Source of the DNA: Paraspadella gotoi
Lineage: Eukaryota; Chaetognatha
NCBI GenBank assembly: GCA_051294375.1
Contig: CM119263.1
Span: 4,900,374 to 4,964,373, forward strand
Reading direction: 5' to 3'
DNA: 64,000 nt
Shown one piece after another: positions 11,103 through 22,928 of the stretch (position 1 is the stretch's first letter; each line of letters begins with the position of its first letter). The notes beneath the pieces were generated by a model. It made no database searches and was not told the DNA's origin. It was given only the letters and a program-made list of their open reading frames with translations. Made by a program: the position numbers and the translations under genes.

Positions 11103-12237
11103 AGAGAGAGAAAGAGGACATTTCCCATTTAATAATTTCCTCTTCCTTTGATTTCGCTCACTCTCCTTATTCGCTCGCTTTGTCCTATCTCTCTCTCTGT
11201 CTCTGCTCTTTTTCTCTCATCATATGCTCCGTCTCGCTCTCTGAAAATGTCAAAATTGGCGTCTTAGGTCTACTTCCGCTCCACTCGCCTAATCATACCG
11301 AACCAAAAAAAAAAGGTTGACCATTTTTTTCGCTATCTCAATTCATTCTCTCTTTTTCAGGATTAATGTCAATTTTTAAAATTAAATTGAGGCTATTCGT
11401 TTACGTTTTATTCAATTTAAACTAAACGCATATTCAAAGATTTCCAGAAAAAACCAAAATTAATAAGATTTTTTCCTTTCTTTTCCTCCCTCCTTTACTA
11501 CTTTCTTCTCCTCTTTCCTACTCTTCTACTTTCTTCCTCTCTTTCTTTTCTCACCTCAATATCTCTCCTTTCTCCTTTTCCTCTCCTTTCCTCCCATTCT
11601 CTTCTTTCTCCCTCTTTTCTCATCTTTCGTATTCTCATAAATTCCTCTCCTTTCCTCTTTCATTATTCCGATCTAATCTTTTCTCGGTCTTTCCTCCTTC
11701 CTTTTGTATCCATTTCCTCCTATTGTCCCTCTACTTTCTTTCCTCCCTTTCTTCTCTATTTCTCTTTATCTCACCTTCCTCTTCTTTCATTTCGTCCTTT
11801 ATCTCATTTTTCTTTCTAATTTCTCCCCATTCTCTCACTTCTTTCCTCCCTCTTTTTCCTTCCTCTTTTTTAAACTCCCGCCTTTCCTCCCCCACATTCT
11901 ACAATATCGTTCAACCTATAGGAAGTACGAATCGGCGTCGCCAAATGGCAATGATGCGCATAAAGGTCAGGAAGTTTTAGGAGAACGGAGGAAGTCTGTT
12001 AAGTAGTAAGCCCGAAAATGGGACTAAAGGCTTGACGTGGATCACTTTCTCGTGAAGATCCAGATAAGTATCGCCATACAAGAATTTAAGTAGTATGAGC
12101 AAGTATGAATATCATACAATCTATCTCATAACATAGTATTATAGTTTAGTTCAAATCAATTTTAATAAACTAGTTTAAGAACAATCCCATAGATTTTTTT
12201 TTGGGGCCATAACAGGGCGTTTTTTTTTATTTATTTG

Positions 12238-12677
12238 GTCGAATCTGTTATAAAGAGATACCGATCATCAGACATTTAATTCACTTTGTCGGTCCGTCGG
12301 GTGTCCGCACTTCAATCTTGTTTGGGCATTCACTTATATAATGTCCAAAATAGCAATCGAATTTAATGAAATAAATTATGCAAAGAAATGAGTCTGTCAT
12401 CCGTCTGTCTGTCTGTCTGTCTGTCGGACCGTCCATCTGTCTGTCTGTACGTCCGTCCGACCTTAGCAAAAAACTCCAATTATTCGTGATTGGACGAATA
12501 AATTAAATTAAATAATTAATTTATTTCTTTTATTTATTCTTTATTTCTTTATTTTTTTTATTTATTTATTTATTTAATTTATTTTTATTTATTTATTTAT
12601 TTATGTTATTTATTTGATTTATTTATTTAAGGCCGGCTAATGGATCGTGGCTGATCCGACATTGTTTGCTCAAATTG
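12238..12677 (+). mobile_element. Family X, short copy, plus orientation (duplicate)
   Basis: Second-copy version of the element at 5,631-6,053. The terminal hairpin is damaged (CTGTTATAAAGAGAT). The CTGT tract (12,398-12,462), TTTA tract and terminal GATCCGACATTGTTTGCTCA are retained. Confidence 0.6.
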
Positions 12678-13535
12678 TTAAGCAGAAATCTTTCTGTTTT
12701 TATTTAAAATCCCAAAACGACAGAAAAAATGGATCTTTGTCGCAACTGCAAGCTTAATGGCTCTCTCTCTATCTCTCCTCTCTCTCTCACAGTCTCTGAC
12801 TTCTCTGACTCTGCTGAAATCAAATTGAATGTCAGGCACTTTAACCTAATCATAGAGAGAGAATCTGAAAAATAAAGCGAAAGAAAGAGAAAGAAAGAAA
12901 GAAGAAAGAAAGAAAGAAAGAAAAGAAAGAAGAAAGAAAGAAAGAAAGAAAGAAAAGAAAGAAAGAAAGAAAGAAAGAATAGAAAGAAAAAATATTATAT
13001 TAGAATCTGTTGCACCAAAAGTCAGAGACCTGTGTCAGAGCATCGAGACTTTCAGACGAAAATCTATACTTATATCATTACTAGTTAACAATTAGAGGAC
13101 GAGATGATGACGAGATGAAGACGGACGATGGGTAAAGACGACGAGGACGACGACGACGACGACGAAGACAACCTTTTAAATGGTTTTGTTTAGAAATGAT
13201 AAAATAAATATTTGGCTATGATTCTGTTGAAAAAAAAAAATGTAAATACGTGAAAGCGATTTTCTTTGTCCCATAGTTACTGCGAGATTTCTCAGTGGCT
13301 TCTTTTGTCGAACTCTCTCTCTCTCTTCTTCTCTCTCTCTCTCTCTTCTCGTCTCTCTCTCTCCTCTTCTCTCTCTCTCACTCTCTCTCTCTCTCTATCA
13401 CATTTTCCTCCTTTTTTTTTGTCGCTTTCCTATCGAATTGCTCTCCTCTCTCCCCATTTTTCTTTTTGATGTCATTTTTGTCAGGAACACGATCGGAATT
13501 CCTACGCGCGAGGAAACGAGAGATAGAGGCATTGA

Positions 13536-13540
<5 letters not shown>

Positions 13541-13604
<64 letters not shown>

Positions 13605-13618
13605 GGAGAGAGAGAGAG
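13541..13618. repeat. GA microsatellite
   Basis: GA array with one GACGGA interruption, equivalent to 6,907-7,002 and 22,886-22,976. Confidence 0.95.
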
Positions 13619-13925
13619 CGCCAAATGGCAGGCTGAATTCCTAACTGGTACGAAATGGTGCCATTGGTGCCATTGGGTGGCGCAAGAATGAGACGCAACC
13701 ACAAAACTTTAGGCGGGCGGCATCACATGCTCCCCCCCCGACCCATTTACCAACTTTGTCACTCTTACGACGGCTTATCCACGCAACCTTGCCTACACTT
13801 GCCACAGCCATCCACCATCTTGACCCATCCTCCCTTCTCATTTTCCCTATCTCTTCCTTTTGGTGAGTTCAGTCAGTCAGTAGAGCCGGGAGATCGCAAC
13901 CGACTATGCATTGCACAGTAGGTGG

Positions 13926-14845
13926 ACGACGGTTCCTTTTTTTACAATCGATTTAATCGGCATGGGTGCACACACATGAGATTGTCCTCGGGATACGTTT
14001 CCGGGACCTTTGGCTACAACAAAAAAAGGTGAATATCAAATTTTTCCTTAAATGACAGTTTTTTTTTTTAATAAATTAATATTAAAATTAGCTTATATGA
14101 AAATCAATAAGTAGATAAAAAATTTAAAAATGGTTTAAATTTTTTTTTAAAATGAAAACTATCTGCACAGTCCATAATCTATGAAACAATTTTTCTTTCG
14201 TTTGAGTACAATAACATTATTCTATCTTTAATAGTTTATTTGTAATTATTTTTCTTTATAAAATATTATTTTAATTTTTTTTCAAATAAATTTAAATAAA
14301 AAAAAATTATTAACTAATGCCAATGATTGAAGAAAATTATATTATAAGGGACTTTTACCTACCTAATATAGTCTTCAAATACATATATAGTAAGTTATTA
14401 CTGATGATGTTTTGACATAGAAAATAAATAAATTATAAATTAAATATATGAAAAAATTTAACTTTGAATTTTTTTTTTAAGGCAATAATAACATAATTAA
14501 TAATTAATTGTTCATTGATGCTTTAAAATAGCTAATAGTTCAGTTGTATCACATTCTCAATTATAATAATTGGGAATAACTTCTTTTTATTTTTAGTAAT
14601 ACGGACTGCTATATTTACTTATACTTTTGACAAAAATCAAAAAATACTGGGTATTAAAAATATGTATGAAACAGAAAAAACGAAAAACTTTTTTTTAAAA
14701 ATCACATGCTTATTTTAATATGTTTGAACAATTATATAAATATTATACTTGGACAATAAAATTTAAAAAGTTTAAACAATCCAAATAAGAACATTTTTTA
14801 AGGTTGTCAAATTATAATATTTGATATTGCGGTAAGGCTGCTTTG
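13926..14845 (+). repeat. Left inverted arm of the 3-kb element
   Basis: Matches the reverse complement of about 16,085-16,967. Landmarks in both arms: GGACCTTTGG near the tip, ACCTACCTAATATA, GTATGAAACAG, and AAGTTTAAACAATCC near the inner end. The arms differ by many substitutions and indels, so they are old or unconstrained. Confidence 0.7.
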
Positions 14846-16084
14846 GTAGGTTTTAACTTTAATTCAGTAGCATCTCTTAATATGACGAAAACAGTATATT
14901 TAAAAGTTTTTTTATTTGGATGGGCATCAAAGTTCTAATACATATTAAGCATCAGTATATTTGTTAAGTAATAGTAGATTCCTCTAATAATTTTTTTTAA
15001 TTTTTGAAACTGTTTTACCTTTTTTTTCTATAGATTTTTTTGAACCATCAAAACGTTTTTTGATTACGCGAATAGAGAATGTAAAAATTAAAATAAAATA
15101 GTACCAATAGTTACGAGTTCTACCTGTCTGAATAGATGAAAAAAACTTGTTTAAAAATTTGATCGGGACGTGGGGTTAACTAAGGCTACGCAACGGTGTC
15201 TCCATGCTGATCGTTCCCATCAATTAATTTTTTTAATTTAATCATTTGAAAGGAAAAAAATAAAATCAGAATGCAGCGGTGCATAAGGGTAAGAGAAAAT
15301 CTGTACATAGTGACATGATAATAATGACCTTTTATGTCTTGGCGTAATGGGGGCAGTAAAGAAAACCTTAAAAAATGCAATCATTAACGCAGTCAATGAA
15401 CCTTTTCGCGAAGTTTTTTTTCTTAATTAATGGAATGATAAATAATAGAATTAAATTCCTTTATAAGGTTGTTATATTTAAAAGAAAATTTAGCAATACA
15501 ATTAAACACAATGAAATGTCTTGCTTTGTCAAATATGTCAGCAGTTAAGTAATTTTTAAAATTTTATTACTGATAAACAAGCAGTATATCAAGCTTTTTC
15601 TTTGCGTTGAAGATAATAAAAAATGATTATTTTTTTTTTCACAGACAAGAAGGTAGAAAGTCCAGACTGTTTTATATCAAGCTGAAAACATTTATTATTT
15701 AATCATTTTTTCATATTTAAAAAAACATTTTATCAAGCTACTACAAAATTTTTTGCTTGTTTTTTTACTTTAACTGAAAAATCAAGCAAATTTATAAAGT
15801 AGATGAAATTTAATGTAATTAAAATGTAATTGACCTATCCTCGTTTCAATTTAACAAAAGAAAAACAAAAAATTTATATGCTTCATTGAAATTTGTAATG
15901 CAAAAAACTGTTATAACTTTTAACTCGGTATTTAAATAAAAACTGTGTAAAGATTATGGATAAAATTTAACAAAACTGTTCTAGAAATGTGTCCCATGAT
16001 TAAGGGCTTTAATTTGATACCACACCCACCTTGCTCCTCTTTTTTTTTCAAAAGATATTCAAGAAAATAACTTTTTTATTACTC
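14846..16084. other. Spacer of the 3-kb element, AT-rich, related to 45,600-46,785
   Basis: Unique core between the arms. It has no frame above 65 codons. Read on the minus strand, 16,080-15,010 resembles the plus strand of 45,600-46,785: both carry CCTTTCAAATG, TTTTTTTCATCTATTC-like words and a CCCATGATTA...GGGCTTTTAATTT-type word in the matching orientation. The core is therefore a dispersed repeat in its own right. Confidence 0.6.
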
Positions 16085-16967
16085 TTTTTTGCATCTTGCA
16101 GTTTTTTTTAAACAACTAACTTTTGGCCTAAAATGTACTAGTTGGGATTGTTTAAAAACTTTTTTAAATTTTGTTCCAAGGATAATTAATTCACGCACAA
16201 AATTAAATAGCATCTGATATTTAAAAAAAAGTTTTTGTCTGTTTCATACATAATTTTTATATCAGTAATTTTTAGATTTTGTCAAAAGTAAGTAAATATA
16301 GCAGTCAGTATTACTAAAAATAAAAGAAAGTTATCAATATTATTATAATTGAAAAAGATACAACTGACACAGTAGCTTATTAAAAGCATCATGAACAATT
16401 AATTAAGAAATTATTTTATTGCTGGCTAAAAAAACATCAAAGTTAAAAAATTTTTTGCATATATTTTAATTAATTTAATTTATATTATTTTTAAATCAAA
16501 ACATCATGCATAATAAACTTAGCTATATATGTATTTGAAGGCCTATATTAGGTAGGTAAGTCCCTTATATATAAAATTTTTCTTCAATCATTTGGCATGT
16601 TTATAATTTTTTAAATTTAAATTTTGAAAAAAAAATTAAAAATAATAATTTTTAATGAGAAAAATTAATTAGAAATAAACTATTAAGATAGAATAATTGT
16701 TTAGGACTCAATACGAAAGAAAATTGTTCATAGATTATGGGTGATGCATGATATTTTCATTTTTAAAATATTTAAACCATTTTAATTTTTTTTTATTTCT
16801 ACTTTATTGATTTTATATAGCTAATTTTAATATTAATTTATAAAAAACCTGTCATTAGGAAAATTGAATTACCCTTTTTTTTGTGTACCCAAAGGTCCGG
16901 AAAACGTATCCGGGACATCTCATTCTGTGCACTCCATGCCGGATTAAATCGATGTAAAAAGGAACGT
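16085..16967 (-). repeat. Right inverted arm of the 3-kb element
   Basis: Reverse-complement partner of 13,926-14,845. It ends ...CGATGTAAAAAGGAACGT, immediately followed by the target-site copy GTGGAGTGATG. Confidence 0.7.
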
Positions 16968-17800
16968 GTGGAGTGATGAAAAGAATTGAGTGATTGAACA
17001 TTATTTTTTTTGCTGCCTATGGACATAATAATTAATGAATTTAAATCCTTTTTAAAATTTTTTTTAGCATAACAGTATAAAGCAAATTCAATTATTTATG
17101 TAGTAATATCCTTATAAAATAGTCAAATTTCAAAAATATTTTTTTTATTTTTAAGAATTGATTGATTCGCTTTAAAACTAAGAAACTTTTTTATAAAATA
17201 TGTTATATGATATTTTGAATGTTAGACCCACAAAAAATGAATAAAACGTTTTAAACATATATAAGTTTCTTACTACAGAGAATAAAAAAGTCAGGAATTT
17301 TCACCTTTTTTCTTATTTTAAACATTGAAGATGACAGAATTTTTGATAACATGTTTTAATATTTTTGATTCAACTTTTTTATGAAGAATCTGAATCTTTA
17401 ATGAAATTTATAAAATTATTTTAAATTTACTATCTATAAGGATTTATACAAATATATTATATTTTACTATTCTGTTCCGAGATAATATGAAAAAATATTT
17501 TTTGTACTAGTTAATTCATACCATCTCACATCTAAATATGCATTTGTTCGATTCATTCAAATAAATTTTTTTGTTTTGAGTGCCTCCACTCTAATTGCAA
17601 CAGTGGGTATTGTGGTTTAGTATGGTGGAGAACTGTAATGATCGGTTGGTTTACAGAGCTTTGGATAAAAAGGTTTGATGTTAGCTGGAACGCAGAAGAG
17701 GGTGGCAGGTGAGGGAAAGCTTGTCGAATGCTTTGTTATTTGAGGCTGTTATTGTTATTGTTGTGTTTATTAAAAACTGAATGATTTGACGAATGACAGG
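16968..17800. repeat. Block R1 flank, right of the insertion
   Basis: AT-rich non-coding DNA equivalent to 7,298-8,090 and 23,270-24,105. It starts GTGGAGTGATGAAAAG and ends in ATTGTTATTGTTG-type triplets. No gene. Confidence 0.85.
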
Positions 17801-17924
17801 AGAGAGAGAGAGAGAGAGAGATGAGAGAGGAGAGACTGTTTTCCTTGCTCAAGAAGGCTTCCCCTCTATCTATGGACAAAATCAAAGTCATGAGGGGCTT
17901 TCAGATTCGCTTGCGAGGGGAGGG

Positions 17925-18260
17925 GGAAAGTGTGGGGTGTGGTGGGCTGGGTNNNNNNNNNNNNNNNNNNNNNNNNNGGGTGAGGTGGGCTGAGGTGGTG
18001 TGAGGTGGGCTGAGGTGGATAGGAAGTTGGGTTCGGTTGGCAGACAATGGAATGGAGATGGGAGCGATGGCGGAATCTCAGGGCTGGACGTGAAAGACTA
18101 CAAAGGCAGAGAGTTGGCATCAAGAGACGAAATTAAGAGTGAGTGGAGTGGCTTAAAGATTGGCTTTGAATTTGGTCGGGGAAGGCTGTAGTGAGCGGTG
18201 GTGAGGGGTGGTCAGTTTTGTTGGGTGAGTGGTGAGCGGTGAAGGGTGAAGGGTGAGAGG
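17925..18260. repeat. GGTGAG/GGTGGG minisatellite with a 25-N gap
   Basis: Degenerate repeats of GGTGAGG and GGTGGGCTGA at 17,925-18,020, then GTGAGCGGTGGTGAGGGGTG and variants at 18,188-18,260. The gap of exactly 25 N (17,953-17,977) is inside the first part. G-rich on the plus strand. Confidence 0.8.
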
Positions 18261-18768
18261 ATTACTGTGAGGAAGATGAGAAGCTGAAGCCGAAGAATGA
18301 ACTTCAAATCCAGACTTTTTTTTTTTGTATGATCGATATTTCAAATCAAAACTGCAACAAGATATTTTGTTTCCGGAAGTTTATCCTGCATCACATTCGG
18401 TTCTAAATCCTGTTTTGTATCCGGTTTAAATTCAGGCTTATGTTTCGTCTTAACCGACAACCAGCGCATCCATCACAGGCTTTATCACAACCTATGACAT
18501 GTCAACCTGTGACAGCACAGCCCGTGCCATCCGTATATTTCTTTCACCAACACTTTTCCTATCTTAAGTTTGGCCCGAATTGGCAGCCCGCGTGAAATTA
18601 GAGACGAGTAAGAGAGAGAGGGAGAGAGAGATAGGGGGGGGGAATATTCCCGCGGGTGAACCCACTTTTCTATACTTAATTTTCGACTTTTTCGGCTTTC
18701 ACCTCTTTCTTTTTCTGTCTCCCTCTCTATCTGCCCCCTCCCCTATTTTCTCTCCTCCTTTCTCCCAC

Positions 18769-18772
<4 letters not shown>

Positions 18773-18867
<95 letters not shown>

Positions 18868-18868
18868 C
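18773..18868. repeat. CT microsatellite
   Basis: About 96 bases of CT. In block V copy 2 the array (25,157-25,217) is shorter and interrupted. Confidence 0.97.
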
Positions 18869-19099
18869 TTAACCGCGAAATAGTTGCGGTGTGAAATTGA
18901 AATTTGATGTGAATGACTTTTCGTTCGGTCGGAGAAATAAATGGGATATGAGCTGCTCTATCCCTCTCCCCTAACCAACACCAGTTTTAGGATAGTCCGC
19001 CCAACCATCCTTCACCCCAACCTTAAACCCCAACCGTCCCTTGTTAATCCCCAACCGGCCCCTCTCTTTGCTCTTAGCTTAAGGCTGTTGGCCGAGTAT

Positions 19100-19740
19100 T
19101 ATTTTCCACTTTTCTTTTCATTTTATTTTCCACTCTTTTTAACTTCTTTCTTTCTTTCTCTTTTTTTTTTTTTTGTTCTTTCTTTCTTCCTTTTCACTTC
19201 TTTTTTCTTTTCACTTTTCTTTTTCCTTCTTTCCTCCCTTTTTTCATTTTTTTTTATTCTTCCCTATCTTTTTTCGTTTATATTTCGTTCTTCCCTTTAT
19301 TTCATTCTTTCTTTCCTCTTTTCTTCTTTCTTTCTTCTCTTTTTCTGCTTTCTTTCTTTCCTCTATATTATTTCTTCCTTTTTTTCTTTTTTTCTTTTCC
19401 TTCTTTCTTTCTACCTCATTTTTTAATTCCACCTTTTTTCATTTTTTCTCCTTTCCTTATTTTTCCTTTTTTCTCCTTTCCTTCCTTTTTTCTTTTTTCT
19501 TCTTTTCTCCATTTTTCTTTTTATCTCCTTTCCTCCATTTTTATATCAAAGAATCAATTTTCAATCTCCCAACATTTTTTTCATCATTAGTTCTTCTTCT
19601 TCTTTCTTCTTTCCTCCATTTTTCCTTTTTCTTCCTTTCCTCCATTTTTTCTTTTCTTTCTTTCCTCCCTTTTTTCTTTTTTCTCCTTTTCTCCCTTTTT
19701 CCTTTTATCTCCTTTCCTCCCTTTTTTATATCAAAGAATC
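19100..19740. repeat. T/C-rich tract of TTTCCTCC and TTTCTTC units
   Basis: About 640 bases of mostly pyrimidine. Inside it a roughly 180-base unit containing TATATCAAAGAATCAATTTT is present twice (19,543 and 19,729). Frames of up to 200 residues made of F, S and L are composition artefacts. Confidence 0.9.
19574..19590. other. Empty insertion site for a long family X copy
   Basis: The uninterrupted word CAACATTTTTTTCATCATTA corresponds to the flanks of the element at 25,951-28,757, where the left side reads CAACATTTTTT and the right side TTCATCATTAG. Confidence 0.8.
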
Positions 19741-20113
19741 AATTTTCAATCTCCCAACATTTTTTTCGTCATTAGTTCTTCACATTTTTTTTAAGTAAGA
19801 TTTTTTGTCCTTCAAAATGTGAATGAGTTTGATTTGCATAAAGATGAAAATCGGAAAGTGAGGTGAGGGTGAATCTCACTGGGCGGTGTCTCTTTGTGAA
19901 TCTCAAAGTTCGTGATTCACATTTCACGTCGAGAGAGAGAGACGATTGGAATCGGGTTTTTTTTGTTTGGGGAAAAGGGTTTAGTTAATAAAAATATTAT
20001 AGTTACTTACCTTTTTTTGTGACGGAAGAATGAACGGAGAAATGAAAAGGGAAAAGAAGAAAAGTAATTAATTAATATTTTTTATTATATATTTTACTTT
20101 GAAACTGAGGACA

Positions 20114-20117
<4 letters not shown>

Positions 20118-20211
<94 letters not shown>

Positions 20212-20213
20212 TC
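20118..20213. repeat. CT microsatellite
   Basis: Almost pure CT with one CCTC interruption; equivalent to 29,301-29,370. Confidence 0.96.
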
Positions 20214-20369
20214 TCTCCATTCTCTTACTGCGTTATTCCCATATTTCGGATTCAATGGGATTTTTTTTTAAACTGGCGGGAAATATTACTACAGAGAGAT
20301 GACATGTGAGACAGAGAAACAGAGAGAGAAGAGACAATCTCTGTCCTTCCATTCGAAAGGCCGAATATT

Positions 20370-20600
20370 TTTATTCGTCCGTCGTCGTCGTCTCGTCATC
20401 GCCATCATCTTCGTCGTCCTCATCGTCGTGGTCGCCCCGCCTCAATAAAGATCACATATTCACGCCCCGACTCACGTCGATGACTAATGAACTTCACTCC
20501 TTCCAAGATTCTGTCCACTTTCTTTTCTCAAAGGGAGAAGGGTCTTTTTTGAACGACGACGACGACGACGACGACCGACGACCGACGGACGACGATCGAC
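20370..20600. repeat. CGT triplets, spacer, GAC triplets
   Basis: GTCGTCGTCGTC-type triplets at 20,377-20,435 face ACGACGACGACG triplets at 20,556-20,600, forming a potential long stem. The second copy has a longer, purer GAC array (29,704-29,745). Confidence 0.85.
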
Positions 20601-20841
20601 GATCCTACAGATGCGTCCACTCAAACGTTTAACGCCGCCTTTCGCCTGCATCGGCCCGTCTGTTCACAGGCTGCAATCAACCTTCTGCGTCTTTGTCGTT
20701 CGTTTTCCACTCAAATTGTCTTTCCCGATGCGCTGATTTTTCTTTCTCTTTGTTTCCTTTCCTCTCTCTCTCTCTTTCTCTATCTCTCTCTGTTCTCTCT
20801 CCCTCTCTCTATCACTCTCTCTCTCTCTATTTGTCACTACT

Positions 20842-20878
<37 letters not shown>

Positions 20879-21416
20879 CTCTCTCCCTCCCCGCGAAATG
20901 ATGTCCAACAGATACAGAAATTGACAAAAAGAAATAAGAATGAAGAATCAAGGCCAAAGAGAGGAGAGATAGTTTTCTTTATCAATCCAAAACGCGGAGG
21001 GAAGAGAGAAAGAGGGCGGAGAAGGGGAGGAATGAGTAGAGAGACGCTTTATGACAGGATGCTCGGGAGGAGGAGGAGGAGAGGAGAGAGGGATGAGGAG
21101 ACACGGATATCCAGAGGTGAAATGAGTTAGGGTCGTGCGATGATTGAAAGGTTTTTTGGAAGGAGAGAAAAGAGATGAGGAAGGAGAAAGAAGAAGAAAT
21201 GGGAAATATTAATGAATTTTAAAGAATAGAGGGTGAACTAGACAATAGAAAAAGAAAAGAAGTAATGTGAGAAGGAGAAAAAAAACAAAGGATAAAATGC
21301 AGAAATAGAATTATGATATGAAAATCCGAATGAAGGCGGCGAGGCGGCCATCTTGATTTTTTTTAACTCTGGACCGAAAGGGATTGTTACGATAGGAAAA
21401 ACAAACATAAAACACC

Positions 21417-21417
21417 G

Positions 21418-21510
<93 letters not shown>

Positions 21511-21532
21511 AGAGAGAGAGAGTGAGAGAGAA
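21417..21532. repeat. GA microsatellite
   Basis: GA array with several AAGA/GGAGA interruptions. The matching region in the second copy is a gap (30,578-30,762). Confidence 0.95.
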
Positions 21533-21825
21533 TTTTGATGAATGTGAGACGAATAAGTTTCCATCACACTGTCTCTCTTGGAGTCGCGTGGCGGAGAGAG
21601 AAGGGAACAGATAATACAAAGGGAAGAATGGAAAGTAAGGTTAAAAAAAAAGGAAAGATGGTAAAAGATTGGAAATAAAGTTAAAAAGGAAAGAAAAGTA
21701 AGAAGCCTATAGGAAAGAAAAAAAGATATGAAATTTGGTTTCGTTTTTCGTCCTATCTTATTCAAAACTCATTCAACTTGAATCTTGAACATGGATGCTC
21801 TTACATGACAACTGTGATAATGATA

Positions 21826-21850
21826 NNNNNNNNNNNNNNNNNNNNNNNNN
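21826..21850. other. 25-N gap followed by a block restart
   Basis: Exactly 25 N. Left of it block W ends; right of it the sequence returns to a point equivalent to 5,850 and 12,480. Confidence 0.95.
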
Positions 21851-22042
21851 CTTTCGCTGATTGGAACGAAATAAAATTAATTAATAATTAATTTATTTCT
21901 TTATTTATTTCTTTATTTCTTTATTATTTTATTATTATTATTTATTTATTTATTTATTTTATTTATTTATTTATTTACTTTATTTATGTTATTTATTACC
22001 GCTAATGATCGTGGCTGATCCGACATTGTTTGCTCAAACTTG
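21851..22042 (+). mobile_element. Family X short copy, left end lost in gap
   Basis: Only the TTTA tract and the right end (TACCGCTAATGATCGTGGCT, then GATCCGACATTGTTTGCTCA and AACTTG) remain. Equivalent to 5,860-6,053. Confidence 0.55.
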
Positions 22043-22117
22043 TTAAGCAGAAATCTTCTGTTTTTATTAAAACCCCAAAACGACAGAAAAAATGGATCTT
22101 TGTCGGAACTGCAGCTT

Positions 22118-22150
<33 letters not shown>

Positions 22151-22258
22151 ACATCTCTGACTTCTCTGACTCTCTGAAATCAAATTGAATGTCAGGCACT
22201 TTAACCTAATCATAGAGAGAGAATCTGAAAAATAAAGCGAAAGAAAGAAAGAAAGAAA

Positions 22259-22294
<36 letters not shown>

Positions 22295-22881
22295 AAAGAA
22301 AGAAAGAAAAGAAAGAAGAAGAAAAGAAAGAAAGAAAGAATAAAAAAGAATAAAAGAAAAAATATTATATTAGAATCTGTTGACCCAAAAGTCAGAGACC
22401 TGTGTCAGAGCATCGACTTTCAGACGAAAATCTATACTTATATCATTACTAGTTAACAATTAGAGGACGAGATGATGACGACGATGAAGACGACGATGGT
22501 AGAGACGACGAGGACGACGACGACGACGACGAAGACACCTTTAAATGGTTTTGTTTAGAAAATGAATAAAATAAATATTTATATATATCTGTTGAAAAAA
22601 AAAAATGTAAATACGTGAAAGCGATTTCTTTGTCCCATAGTTACTCGAGATTCTCAGTGCTTCTTTTGTCGAACTCTCTCTCTCTCTCTCTCATCTCTCT
22701 CTTCTCTCTCTCTCTCTCCTCATCTCTCTCTCTCTCTCGTCTTCTCCTATCACATTTTCTCTCCTTTTTTGTCGCTTTCCTATCGAATTGCTCTCTCTCC
22801 CCATTTTCTTCTTTTGATGTCATTTTGTCAGGAAAACACGATCGGAATTCATCGCGGGGAAACGAGAGATAGAGGCATTGA

Positions 22882-22928
<47 letters not shown>

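Larger units (their letters stand above)
8274..13925. repeat. Block R1, copy 2
   Basis: Second copy of 1-7,301, lacking the equivalent of 1,487-3,372. It carries many one-base insertions and deletions, typical of raw long-read sequence or a diverged haplotype. It contains second copies of the E-box cluster, two short family X elements and all microsatellites of copy 1. No frame stays open in both copies except in low-complexity arrays. Confidence 0.85.
13926..16967. mobile_element. 3.04-kb element with long inverted repeats, empty site known
   Basis: The outer ends are inverted copies. The left reads ACGACGGTTCC, then a T-run and CGATTTAATC; the reverse complement of the right reads ACGTTCCTTTTTACATCGAT then TTAATCC. 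The arms stay recognisable for roughly 0.9 kb. The element splits CAGTAGGTGGAGTGATGA, which is intact at 7,293-7,310. GTGG (or GTGGA) is repeated on both sides (13,922-13,925 and 16,968-16,971), a 4-5-base target duplication. No transposase frame is visible, so it looks like a non-autonomous foldback-type DNA element. Superfamily not determined. Confidence 0.8.
17790..19580. repeat. Block V, copy 1
   Basis: Recurs at 24,095-25,950 with many indels. Contents in order: GA array, G-rich minisatellite, about 300 bases of unbiased sequence (18,300-18,600), CT array, C-rich stretch (CACCCCAACCTTAAACCCCA) and a T/C tract. The 96-codon frame of the other copy (24,655-24,945) is broken by stops here, so no gene is called. 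Confidence 0.85.
19583..21825. repeat. Block W, copy 1
   Basis: Recurs at 28,758-31,100. Contents: T/C tract, about 300 bases of unbiased sequence with a minus-strand donor-like ACTTACCT (20,003), CT array, CGT/GAC triplets, second CT array, GA-rich tract, and a non-coding 3' part ending ACATGACAACTGTGATAATG. Frames of 100-175 residues span the arrays only and differ between copies. Confidence 0.85.
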
